Notes under the pieces: model-generated
Database searches by the model: none
The model's input: the letters and a program-made list of their open reading frames with translations, nothing else
Told to the model about the DNA's origin: nothing
Made by a program: the position numbers and the translations under genes
Part shown: piece by piece, positions 1 through 9,200 of the stretch
How positions within the stretch are numbered: the first letter of the stretch is position 1
Layout: the number at the start of each line of letters is the position of its first letter
From: Pseudonocardia sp. N23
GTDB lineage: Bacteria; Actinomycetota; Actinomycetes; Mycobacteriales; Pseudonocardiaceae
Reading direction: 5' to 3'
NCBI RefSeq assembly: GCF_002583555.1
Contig: NZ_BEGX01000004.1
Coordinates: 234,585-298,584 of the forward strand
Length of the DNA stretch: 64,000 nt

Positions 1-1123
1 TCAGCAGGGCGTACAGCGTCGTCGTGATGGCCCCGACGGTGTTGCGGTCGCTCCACACCGACACCCAGTTGTCCAGGGTGAACGTCGACGGGCTGATCCG
101 TCCGGACCAGAAGGGGGACAACGAGACCGAGACGAGCGCGCCCAGCGGCAGGATCACGGCGACGACCAGGTAGCCGACGATGGGGACGAGCGCCCACCGC
201 GAGGTCGTGAGCCCGACCTGGCGGGACCTCGCCGACACCGAGACGTAGCGGCGCTCGTCGCGCAGCGCCCGGCGCTGGACGAGGATCACGACGAGCCCGA
301 CGAGCAGCAGTGGCACCGCGAGCGCGCCGCCCACCGAGTAGTCGACCGGGTAGTCCGCCGAGACCTTGTAGACGGCTGTGCTCACGACGTCGATCCGGTC
401 CGGTGTGCCCAGCAGGAGTGGAACCGTGAACTGCCCCAACGCCAGCAGCAGCACGATGGCCGTGGAGTACACGAGCGCGGGGCGCATCATCGGCAGCGTG
501 ACCGTGAGGAACGTGCGTCCCGGCGAGGCGCCGCACGCCGCGGCCGCCGCCTCCAGCTCCGCGCCGCGCTGACGGAGGCTCGCGCTCACGAACATGAAGA
601 CGAAGGAGGTCAGGATGATGCCGGTCAGCAGGATGATGCCGGCCATGGAGTAGACGTCGAGCGGCCCGCTGTCGCCCGAGCCGATCCCCCACTCCCGCAG
701 GTACCGGTTGATGATCCCGGTCCGTGGCGAGAGCAGGTAGGACCATCCCTGGACGCTCGCGACCGACGGCATCAGCAGCGGCACGATCGGCAGCAGTGAC
801 ATCCACTTGTACAGCCGCCGGGGCACGCGGGTCAGGCACCATGCGAGCCCCGTGCCGGACACGACGGCGACCGCTGTCGACCCGGCCGCGATGATCACGG
901 TGTCGAGGTAGATCCGGCCGAGGCCGGGGATGGCGACCATCCTGCCCAGGGCGCCCGGCAGGTCGTCGACCACCCGCGCCTGCAGCTTGACCAGGGGCCA
1001 CAGGATCAGTGCCGCCATCGCCAGGGCGAGCAGGGCCCACTGCCGGCCGGCGGTCCTGGGCGACGACCGGGTGGGCCTGTCCGCCGGCCCGGGCTTGGCG
1101 GTGCGTTCCTGCAACTTCGTCAC
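1..1123 (-). CDS. ABC transporter permease, iron(III)-type (3' part cut by window edge)
   Basis: Integral membrane permease of an importer, most like the FbpB/iron(III) family with two fused transmembrane halves. The GTG start at 1123 follows GAGGA. The protein opens with a basic cytoplasmic tail, then alternating hydrophobic segments; the cytoplasmic loop near position 540 reads ACGASPGRTF, matching the EAA loop that contacts the ATPase. A second permease half begins near position 240 and runs off the left edge, so the C-terminus and any ATPase gene lie outside. It lies 77 bp downstream of the solute-binding protein gene on the same strand, which indicates one operon. Substrate (ferric iron or another metal/small ligand) is inferred from the partner protein only. 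Confidence 0.82.
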   Translation of the reverse strand, partial: MTKLQERTAKPGPADRPTRSSPRTAGRQWALLALAMAALILWPLVKLQARVVDDLPGALGRMVAIPGLGRIYLDTVIIAAGSTAVAVVSGTGLAWCLTRVPRRLYKWMSLLPIVPLLMPSVASVQGWSYLLSPRTGIINRYLREWGIGSGDSGPLDVYSMAGIILLTGIILTSFVFMFVSASLRQRGAELEAAAAACGASPGRTFLTVTLPMMRPALVYSTAIVLLLALGQFTVPLLLGTPDRIDVVSTAVYKVSADYPVDYSVGGALAVPLLLVGLVVILVQRRALRDERRYVSVSARSRQVGLTTSRWALVPIVGYLVVAVILPLGALVSVSLSPFWSGRISPSTFTLDNWVSVWSDRNTVGAITTTLYALL

Positions 1124-1200
1124 GATTCGGTCCTCACTGGGTCACGCGGGGTGGGCGCGGGCCGCCGGCGTGCCGTGTGTCGACGGCACGCCGGGACCGG

Positions 1201-2313
1201 TCAGCCCAGCCGCAGCTTCGACTTCCAGAGGTCGGTCACCCAGGTCTTCTGCTCGGGTGTGAGGACCCCGTCGACGACGGTGGCGCCCGTCGGGATCGAC
1301 CGCATCGTCGAGGGGACGCTCCCCAGTGCGGGGAGTTCGAGCGGCGTCAGGAGCGAACCACTGCCGTTGAGGGCGATCTGGCCGCCCGGCGACAGCAACC
1401 AGTTCTGGAAGACCTGAGCGGCGTTCGGGTTCTTCGCCCACCCCACGACCGCAGCGGTCACCGGCGTCGAGATGACCGGCTCGAGGGTCACGAACTTGAT
1501 CGGTGCACCCTTGGCGGCCAACGCGTCGATCGTGCCCTTGACGTTGTACGCACCGACGGCGACCTCGCCGGACGCGAGGTCCGTGGCGAGTGTCGCGGGC
1601 ACCGTGTAGAGGCGGGGCTGGAGATCCGCGAGCCGGCCGACCGCGGAATCGCCTCCCATCTCCTTCGCCGCGTAGAACCACCATTGCTCGGCCGCGGGCG
1701 CCCCGGTCCCGGGGACGATCCCGAGTGCGCCCTTGAACTGCGGCTGCAGCAGGTCCTTGTAGGTCGTCACGGGCGGGTTGCCGAGCTTCGCCAGCTGCTC
1801 GGTGTTGACACCGGCCCCCAGCGGGGTCGCTGCGACCAGGACGTACCTCCCGTCGCCGTAGACGTACCGGCTGCCGCCCCAGTACTTCCCGAGGGCCGGG
1901 CCGGTGGGCGCGACCAGGGAGTTCAGGTTCGCGTCGAGCCAGGGCTTGGTGGAGACGGTGATGACGTCGGCACCGACCACCCCGCCGCCCTTCTCGGCGT
2001 CGAGCTTGGTGGTGAGCTCACCCGACGCGTACTTGGACACGACCAGTTTGATGCCCGGATAAGCCTTGGCCCACGCGGCCTCGAACGCGGCGTTGACGCC
2101 GTCGGAGTTGCTGTAGAGGACGACCTGGCCCTCCTTGTTCGCCGCGTCCACGACGGTCTGCCAGGCCGGCCCGCCACCCTCACCGGGGTCGGCCACAGAA
2201 CCGCCGGCATCCGCCGGGGCACCACCCGAGCCGCACCCGGCGGTGAACACCATCGCGCCGGCGGTGAGGACCGCCAGAGCGACCGACCTGCACTTTCGGG
2301 AAAAGAACTTCAT
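1201..2313 (-). CDS. Extracellular solute-binding lipoprotein, iron(III) ABC transporter type
   Basis: 370-residue ligand-binding lipoprotein that would deliver its substrate to the adjacent permease. The ATG at 2313 has a strong AGGAGGAGGAGG stretch upstream; longer starts would add a basic, non-signal-like leader. Residues 1-27 form a lipoprotein signal (MKFFSRK, hydrophobic core, lipobox FTAGC), followed by a Gly/Ala/Asp-rich linker. The mature part (for example VVLYSNSDG, then GADVITVSTKPW) resembles the FbpA/AfuA group (periplasmic binding protein family 1/13). A well-formed promoter precedes it at 2454-2482. Ferric iron is the usual ligand of the family, but related proteins bind 2-aminoethylphosphonate or other ligands, so specificity is not settled. 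Confidence 0.85.
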   Translation of the reverse strand: MKFFSRKCRSVALAVLTAGAMVFTAGCGSGGAPADAGGSVADPGEGGGPAWQTVVDAANKEGQVVLYSNSDGVNAAFEAAWAKAYPGIKLVVSKYASGELTTKLDAEKGGGVVGADVITVSTKPWLDANLNSLVAPTGPALGKYWGGSRYVYGDGRYVLVAATPLGAGVNTEQLAKLGNPPVTTYKDLLQPQFKGALGIVPGTGAPAAEQWWFYAAKEMGGDSAVGRLADLQPRLYTVPATLATDLASGEVAVGAYNVKGTIDALAAKGAPIKFVTLEPVISTPVTAAVVGWAKNPNAAQVFQNWLLSPGGQIALNGSGSLLTPLELPALGSVPSTMRSIPTGATVVDGVLTPEQKTWVTDLWKSKLRLG

Positions 2314-2453
2314 CGCCGCCTCCTCCTCCTGACTCGGGCACGGACGGCTGCGTCGAAGCAGGCAGCATGCGGGGCCGCACGTCCGTCGAGATGTCGTGCT
2401 CATCGGTCGACGCGCGAGCGTCTGCGTGCATCGGCCCCTGCACGGTGGCCAGG

Positions 2454-2482
2454 AGCGTAAAGTCAGGATACCGTTGTGTCAA
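2454..2482 (-). promoter_or_regulatory. Sigma-70-like promoter of the ABC transporter operon
   Basis: On the minus strand, TTGACA (2482-2477) is followed after exactly 17 bp by TACGCT (2459-2454). This is a near-consensus housekeeping promoter, about 140 bp upstream of the lipoprotein start. An AATATTGGATCC stretch lies just upstream of the -35 box and could be a regulator site. Confidence 0.6.
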
Positions 2483-2545
2483 TATTGGATCCGACTCACG
2501 GTGGATAGTTCGAAGGCGTCCACGACCGGCACCAGCCGGGATCCG

Positions 2546-3580
2546 TCAGACCGGTCCCGGGGCACACCTCTCGTCGACGGCATCGACGAGACCCCAGTCG
2601 CGGGCCACCGCTGCCGGCAACGACACACCGGACAGAGCGAGGTACAACGTCCTGTGACGACCGATCCGGCGCGGGATCGACACCGTCCCACCGGCACCCG
2701 GGATCAGCCCCATCGCGACCTCCGGCAGACGCAGCATCGTGTCCGGCGCCGCGACAACCCGCCCCGCGAACGCCGGGAGCTCGATCCCGGCACCGACACA
2801 AGCACCGTGGAGCCGGGCCTCGACCCGGTCGGCCAGGGCGTGCAACGGGCGAGCGGCGCCTGCGCGGGTCCGGACCAGGTGCGCGGTGACGAGGTCCGGG
2901 GTGGTGCCGAACTCGGCCAGGTCGCCGCCGGCACAGAACGCCGGTCCCGCCCCCGCGAGCACGACACGCTCGACCGAGGGGTCCAGCAGGGCGAGATCGA
3001 GCGCGTCGACGAGGGCGTCACGCAGCAGCCGGCCGTACGCGTTGCGCCGCTCGGGACGGTTCAAGGTCACCCGCAGCTCGCCGCCGACACGCTCCACACG
3101 GACCGGCTCGTCGACGTCCGGAGGAGCGGTCCGTCCGCCCCGGCGATCGAGCCATTCCCGGAACTCCACGCCGCCGAGCAGGGCCGAGTAGGCGAACGAC
3201 TCCGCGTCGAGCGCCGCGTGCACCGGCAGGCCACCGGACCAACGGAGCAGGCCGGCCAGCACGCCGGCGGCCCGCGGCGCCGCCGCGACGGCCTCGCCGA
3301 GTGCCTCCAGCGCCGCCTCCGGGTCGGGGACCACGACCGTCGCGGTACCGGCGGCGCGTGGGACGAGCGTGAGATCGAGCTCGGCGACGAGCCCTTCCCA
3401 CCCCGGCGCCACGGGTCCGACGCCGACGAGGATCCGATCGTCGCTGCGCGGGCCGACCGCCGTCACCGGGCCGCGCAGGTCGACCCCGAGCAACGGGTCG
3501 ACGACGGCGAGCACGTCGGCACCGCGGGGGTCGGACTCTGCGCCGAGATCTGCCGGGCGCACGATCGGGACACGGGTCAT
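2546..3580 (-). CDS. Enoyl-CoA hydratase/isomerase family protein with N-terminal extension
   Basis: 344-residue crotonase-fold protein, expected to hydrate or isomerise an acyl-CoA. The crotonase domain begins only near residue 155 (VERVGGELRVTLNRPERRNAYG). It shows the CoA-binding/oxyanion segment GPAFCAGGDLAEF, a Glu in GAGIELPAF and a second Glu in RLPEVAMGLIPGAGGT, matching the two catalytic glutamates of enoyl-CoA hydratase. The first 150 residues are Ala/Pro/Asp-rich and not recognised; typical family members have about 260 residues. The start is 26 bp from the divergent CoA-transferase GTG, so they probably share a control region. This suggests a small acyl-CoA catabolic unit with the transferase and amidohydrolase. 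Confidence 0.8.
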   Translation of the reverse strand: MTRVPIVRPADLGAESDPRGADVLAVVDPLLGVDLRGPVTAVGPRSDDRILVGVGPVAPGWEGLVAELDLTLVPRAAGTATVVVPDPEAALEALGEAVAAAPRAAGVLAGLLRWSGGLPVHAALDAESFAYSALLGGVEFREWLDRRGGRTAPPDVDEPVRVERVGGELRVTLNRPERRNAYGRLLRDALVDALDLALLDPSVERVVLAGAGPAFCAGGDLAEFGTTPDLVTAHLVRTRAGAARPLHALADRVEARLHGACVGAGIELPAFAGRVVAAPDTMLRLPEVAMGLIPGAGGTVSIPRRIGRHRTLYLALSGVSLPAAVARDWGLVDAVDERCAPGPV

Positions 3581-3606
3581 GGCCGCCGTAACCTATCCTC
3601 CGCGAC

Positions 3607-4746
3607 GTGCAGGAACGTGACGCCACGTCGGACTGGCTCGCGTCCGGGGTGGTGGCGCTGACCGGGCACCCCCGCGGACCGGAACTCGTCCCGCCGGGTC
3701 GGGCCGCGTCCGTGGCACGCGAGCTCGGCGAGATGTTCGACGTCGACGGCGCCGCGCTGCTCGGCGAGCGTGCCGCGCTGACCGGACGACACCGCGCAGG
3801 TCGGGTCTCGGTCGGCGGTGCCTGTCGCCTTCTTCCTCTCGCGTCCGGGTGGGCGGCGCTCTCCTGCCCACGTGCCGACGACATCATCCTGCTCGGGGCC
3901 CTGGTCGAGGAGTCCCTGCCGGTCACCGACCCGTGGCCCCGTGCCGCTGCGGCCGCCGCGGCCATGGAGCCGGACACCTTCGACGAGCGGGCGGCCCTGC
4001 TCGGACTCCCGGCCGGGTCGATCCGTCCGGTTCCGGCCGCCGCACCCGCCGTCGTGGGGCGCCCGCGCGACGTCACCGGCCGGCTCGTCGTGTCCTTCGG
4101 TGCGCTGTGGGCGGCCCCGCTCTGTGCACAGCTCCTCGCCGGTCGGGGAGCACGGATCGTGACCGTCGAGACCCCGGCGCGGCCCGACGGTGCCCGCCAG
4201 GGCGAACCGCGGTTCCACGCCCTGCTGCACGCACGTGACCGCGCTGTTCGCCTCGACCCCGACACCGATCGCGACGCCCTGCACGCGCTGGTCCGCGCCG
4301 CGGACGTGGTCATCGAGGCCTCGCGACCCCGGGCGCTGCGCGCGTGGGGTCTCGACGCCGACACGGAGGTGGCCCGCGGGGCGACCTGGGTCTCCATCAC
4401 GGCCGCGGGCCGCACCTCGAACAGGGTGGGGTTCGGGGACGACGTCGCGGCGTCGGCCGGGCTCGTCGCCCTCGACGCCGACGGCCTGCCCGTGTTCGTC
4501 GGCGACGCGATCGCCGACCCGCTCACCGGTCTCACCGCCGCGGCCCTGGCCCTGACCGCCCCCGGCCGGCTGCACGACGTCGCGATGAGTCGCGTCGTCG
4601 CCGCGACGCTCGACGGGTCCCCCGGCGGGCCGGCCGCAGGGCCGGTCGCCCCGCCCCGCGCCCGGCCCGTCCCCGGACCCGCCCCGGCGCCGGGCACCGA
4701 CACCGCGGCGGTCATGGCCGAGCTGGGTGTCCCGTGGCCCTCCTGA
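3607..4746 (+). CDS. CaiB/BaiF family (class III) CoA-transferase, divergent
   Basis: 379-residue protein whose middle (RDVTGRLVVSFGALWAAP, then LLAGRGARIVTVETPARPDG) matches the class III CoA-transferase fold, which moves CoA between carboxylic acids. The segment VRAADVVIEASRPRALRAWG is also characteristic. The first 130 residues are more divergent and the C-terminus is Pro/Ala-rich. The GTG at 3607 is chosen because TATCCT, a -10-like hexamer, lies only about 13 bp upstream, so the message may be leaderless. The end overlaps the start of the amidohydrolase by 13 bp, showing translational coupling. I could not place the catalytic Asp with certainty, so the substrate remains open. Confidence 0.72.
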   Translation: MQERDATSDWLASGVVALTGHPRGPELVPPGRAASVARELGEMFDVDGAALLGERAALTGRHRAGRVSVGGACRLLPLASGWAALSCPRADDIILLGALVEESLPVTDPWPRAAAAAAAMEPDTFDERAALLGLPAGSIRPVPAAAPAVVGRPRDVTGRLVVSFGALWAAPLCAQLLAGRGARIVTVETPARPDGARQGEPRFHALLHARDRAVRLDPDTDRDALHALVRAADVVIEASRPRALRAWGLDADTEVARGATWVSITAAGRTSNRVGFGDDVAASAGLVALDADGLPVFVGDAIADPLTGLTAAALALTAPGRLHDVAMSRVVAATLDGSPGGPAAGPVAPPRARPVPGPAPAPGTDTAAVMAELGVPWPS

Positions 4747-6047
4747 TCACCGACGCCGAGATCGACGGCCGGCGGCGTGACCTGTGGGTGGACGACGGCA
4801 GGATCGTGGCGCAGGGCACCGCGACCGACGTGATCGACGCCCGCGGCGGCGCGCTCCTGCCCGGGTTCGTCGACCATCATCTGCACCTGCACGCCCTCGC
4901 GGCTGCGCGCCGCTCGGTACACGCGGGCCGCAGCCGCGAGGACCTCGCCGCCGCGCTGCGTCACGCCACACCGGACCCGACCGGCTGGATCCGCGTCGTC
5001 GGCAGCGACGACGACGTCCTCGACGCCGCCACCCTCGACCGGTTCCGTGCCGACGTCCCGGTCCGTGTGCAGCACCGCAGCGGAGCGATGTGGGTCCTCA
5101 ACACCGCCGCACTGACGCGCATCGGCCCGTGCGACCATCCCGGCGTCGACCGCGACCCCCACGGCGACCCCACCGGCCGGCTCCTCCGCGCCGACGACTG
5201 GCTCCGCGACCGGCTGCCCCGCGCCGGGCCTCCCGACCTGCACGACCTCGGCCGCGAGCTCGCCGGGTACGGCATCACCGCGGTCACGGACGCCACACCC
5301 GACCTCGACGCCCGCGCCGCCGCATCGCTCGCCACCGTCCCCCAACGCCTGACGTTGCTCGGCGTGCCGCTCGGCGCAGGGGCGCCGCCCGGAACGACGG
5401 TCGGGCCGTACAAGATCGCCCTCGCGGACCACGACCTGCCCACCCCCGACGCCCTCGCCGAGCGGATCCGTGAGGCGCACACGGCCGGACGGCCCGTGGC
5501 CGTGCACTCCGTCACCCGGGAGTCGCTGGTCCTGCTGCTGGTCGCGTTCGACACCGCCGGCCGGATGCCCGGAGACCGCGTCGAGCACGCCGCGCTCGTA
5601 CCGACCGAGCTCATCCCCCCGCTGGCCGGTCTGGCCGTGGTCACCCAACCCGGTTTCCTGGCCGACCGCGGCGACCTGTTCCGGCGCGAGGTCCCCGCCG
5701 ACGAGCACTCCGACCTCTACCGCTGTCGCAGCCTGCGTGCCGCGGGCGTTGCCGTCGCCCTCTCCTCCGACGCCCCGTACGGCCCGGTCGATCCCTGGGT
5801 AGTCCTCCGCGCGGCGAGTACCCGCCGCACCATCGACGGCACAACGCTCGGCCCGGCAGAAGTCCTCACACCCCGGGACGCGCTGCACGCGCTCCAGGCG
5901 CCGACACCCGGTGCGCGACCGAGGGTGCTGCGACCCGGCGACGCCGCCGACCTCGTGTTGCTGCACGTCCCTCTGGACGAGGCACTCCGGCAACCCGACC
6001 GGGACCTCGTCCGAACGACCTTCATCGGCGGCCGACGACTCACCTGA
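4734..6047 (+). CDS. Amidohydrolase family protein (YtcJ-like)
   Basis: 437-residue metal-dependent hydrolase of the amidohydrolase superfamily. The GTG at 4734 lies inside the end of the CoA-transferase gene. Near the N-terminus GALLPGFVDHHLHLHAL carries the HxH-type metal motif of strand 1. Further on are RVEHAALV (metal His), a YKI lysine region (VGPYKIALAD) and LSSDAPYGPVDPW with the conserved Asp. The C-terminal GDAADLVLL closes the composite beta-sandwich, as in YtcJ/dihydroorotase-like proteins. It would cleave an amide or ring bond in a substrate whose acid product could then be activated by the upstream CoA-transferase; this link is inferred from the gene overlap. Confidence 0.78.
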   Translation: MALLITDAEIDGRRRDLWVDDGRIVAQGTATDVIDARGGALLPGFVDHHLHLHALAAARRSVHAGRSREDLAAALRHATPDPTGWIRVVGSDDDVLDAATLDRFRADVPVRVQHRSGAMWVLNTAALTRIGPCDHPGVDRDPHGDPTGRLLRADDWLRDRLPRAGPPDLHDLGRELAGYGITAVTDATPDLDARAAASLATVPQRLTLLGVPLGAGAPPGTTVGPYKIALADHDLPTPDALAERIREAHTAGRPVAVHSVTRESLVLLLVAFDTAGRMPGDRVEHAALVPTELIPPLAGLAVVTQPGFLADRGDLFRREVPADEHSDLYRCRSLRAAGVAVALSSDAPYGPVDPWVVLRAASTRRTIDGTTLGPAEVLTPRDALHALQAPTPGARPRVLRPGDAADLVLLHVPLDEALRQPDRDLVRTTFIGGRRLT

Positions 6048-6256
6048 CGGCCGTCGCGCGACAGCGATCCCGCCACGCCGCACGGCACGCCCGCCTGCCC
6101 GTGGGCGATGGTGCCGCACCACACCGTTCCCACGGTGCCGCGGCGTGCTTCCAGGGACCCGGGCGAGGGGTGCCGGGCGTCGAGGGTGGCAGCCCTCGCC
6201 CGCCGCCGCGATCCCCGCTAACGTAGCGGCCCCGTCGTCGCAGGTGGGGGTGGCTG

Positions 6257-9200
6257 ATGAGCCGAGCAACCGAAGACGCACCGGCCGAGGACGCTCCCGC
6301 TGATCCGGCGGCGGATCCGCTGTCCGAGGACCTGCACCGGCTCTACGCTCGCCACGCCGCGGCCGCCGTCGTCGGCTTCGACGATCCCGCCGACGCGCTC
6401 GACGCGCTCGACGCCGCCGCTCGCGCACACCTCCGGCTCGCCGGGTGGCGCGCCCCCGGGACCTCGGTCGTCGACATCCATGGAGACCTCGAGAGGGACA
6501 GCCGCAGGGACCGGAGCAGGGACATCGCCGGACAGGTCACCGGAGACATGCAGGCTGCGACCCTCTCGACGGTCGTCGACCTGGTCACCGACGAGACCCC
6601 TGCGCTGGTGCCGTCCGTGCTCGCCGGGATCGGACGGGTCGGCCGGCAGGTGCACCACGTCGTCCACGCGATGGTGGTGGTGCGCCGTCACCCCGACGGG
6701 CGGCTGCGCGACGTCGACGCCGCCGCCGACCCGGCCGCACCGCCCGCCGGCGCCCTCGTCGAGGCGTGGATGAGGCTCGAGCTCGACCCGGCCGCACCCG
6801 AGCAGGGCGAGGATCTCGGGACCGAGCTCGACGAGGTGCTCGCGGCCGTGCACGACGTCGCCGCCGACGCAACCCGCCTCACCGACACGGTCTCTGCCGT
6901 GGCCGCCGAGCTCTCCGGAGCCACCGAGCTCTCCAGGGGCACCCGGCTCTCCGGGGCGAGCGCCGTGCCCGAGCGCGACGACGCCGCCCGGCTGCTGCGC
7001 TGGCTCGCCGACGGTCACTTCAGCTTCCTCGGCTACCGCCGCTACGAGGCCACCGGGACGACGTTGCGGTCCGTACCCGGCTCCGGGCTGGGGCTGTTGC
7101 GCCACAACGGGCTCCACGACGGCATCCCCGACGAGATCGGCGACCGGCCGCTGGTGGTGCTCACCCGCGCCGACGCGCCCAGCCGGGTGCTGCGGCCCGA
7201 GCATCCCTACGACGTCGTGATCGGGATCGTCGACGACGACGGCCGCACCGTCGGGGAGCACCGCTTCCACGGGCTGTTCACGACCGCGGCACTGCACGAG
7301 CACGTCCTCGACACCCCGATCGTCGAGCGTCGGGCGCGCGCGGCCATCCACCGGGCCGGGGTGCCGGTGGAGTCCTGGAGCGGCCAGCAACTCCTCGACG
7401 TGCTGTCGCGCTACCCGCGCGAGGAGCTGTTCTGGGCCAGCGAGCAGGCCCTGCACGAGACCGCCGTCGGGGTGCTGTCGCTGGCGCACGACCGGCGGCT
7501 GCTGCTGTCGGTACACCCGGAGCCCTACGGCCGCTTCCTGTCCTGCCTGGTCCACCTCCCCCACGACCGCTACTCGCCGCAGGCACGGTCGTCGATGCAG
7601 CGGGTGCTGCTGCGCGAGCTCGACGGGTGGCGCGTCGACCACAGCGTCACCGTCGGGGAGACCGGTCCGGTGCAGGTCCACTTCACCGTGCACGTCGACG
7701 CCGCCGCACCCCCACCCGACCGGGAACGGCTGCGCGCCCAGCTCGCCGCAGCCATCCTGACCTGGGACGACTGGGTCGTCGACGCCGCGGGCGGGGACGC
7801 CGAGGAGATCGCGGAGTACCTGCCGGGGCTGCCCCAGGGCTACCGCGACGACGTCGACCCGGTGCGCGCCGTCGCCGATCTGCGCCGGCTGCGGGACCTG
7901 GACGAGGAGCCCCACCTGGAGCTGGCCGGCGAGCCCGACGACCTGCACTTCCGGCTCGTCGTCGCGGGTGCCCCGGTGTCGTTGTCGGCGGTGCTGCCGG
8001 TCCTGCAGAGCCTCGGCGTCGACGTCCTCGACGAACGCCCCTACGAGATCGTCCGCCCCGACGGGGTCGGCTGCCGGCTCTACGACTTCGGGCTCGCGGC
8101 CGACGCCGCGACCCGGCCGGCCCTGTCGGGCCGCGGCGGGCAGGCCGCCCGCGACCGGTTCTGTGCGGCGTTCCGTGCGGCCTGGTCGGGGGCCGCGGAG
8201 ACCGACCGTTTCAACGCACTGGTGCTGCACGCCGGCCTCGGATGGCGCGAGGTCGCGGTGCTGCGCGCCTACGCGCGCTACGCGTCCCTGCTGGGCGGGC
8301 CGTTCGGGCGGCGGTACGTGGCCGACATCCTGATCGCACACCCGGACGCGACACGCGCCCTGGTCGCGCTGTTCCGGGCCCGGTTCGATCCGACGCCGCC
8401 TGGGGCCACCCGGGAGCAACGGTGCGCCGAGGCGCTCACCACCGCGACGGCCCTGATCGACGACGTCGCCGGCCTGGACGCCGACCGGATCCTGCGGGGA
8501 CACCTGTCGATGCTGATGGCGACGTTGCGGACGAACTGGTTCCGGGATCGGCCGTACTTCTCGTTCAAGATCGATCCGGGAGCGGTTCCGGACATGCCGT
8601 CACCGCGACCACGGTTCGAGATCTTCGTGTACTCGCCGCGGGTGGAGGGGGTGCACCTGCGGTTCGGGCCCGTCGCCCGGGGCGGGTTGCGCTGGTCGGA
8701 CCGTCCACAGGACTACCGGACCGAGATTCTGGGCCTGGTCAAGGCACAGATGGTCAAGAACGCGGTGATCGTGCCGGTGGGGGCCAAGGGCGGGTTCGTG
8801 GTGGCAGCGCCGGCGCCTGACCCGGGCGAGGTGGAGGCCTGCTACCGGATCTTCATCTCAGGCCTGCTGGACGTGACCGACAACCGGGTCGACGGGGCGA
8901 CGGTGGCGCCGCCCGGGGTGGTGCGCCACGACGGGGACGACTCCTACCTGGTGGTGGCCGCGGACAAGGGCACGGCCCGGTTCTCCGACGTGGCCAACGA
9001 GGTGGCCGCCGGGTACGGGTTCTGGCTCGGCGATGCGTTCGCCTCGGGCGGCTCGGTGGGATACGACCACAAGGCGATGGGCATCACCGCGCGCGGCGCG
9101 TGGGAGTCGGTGCGACGCCACTTCCGCGAGCTGGGGACCGACACGCAGTCGCAGGACGTCACCGTGGTCGGGATCGGCGACATGTCCGGGGACGTGTTCG

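Noticed and set aside
3018..6428. A 1136-residue open frame on the minus strand
   Set aside because: It is antisense to three recognisable genes and its product is Arg/Gly-rich without motifs, a by-product of high GC in the third codon position.
6218..8503. Long minus-strand frame opposite gdh
   Set aside because: It mirrors the gdh codons, with Val/Gly/Arg-rich antisense sequence and no family motif.
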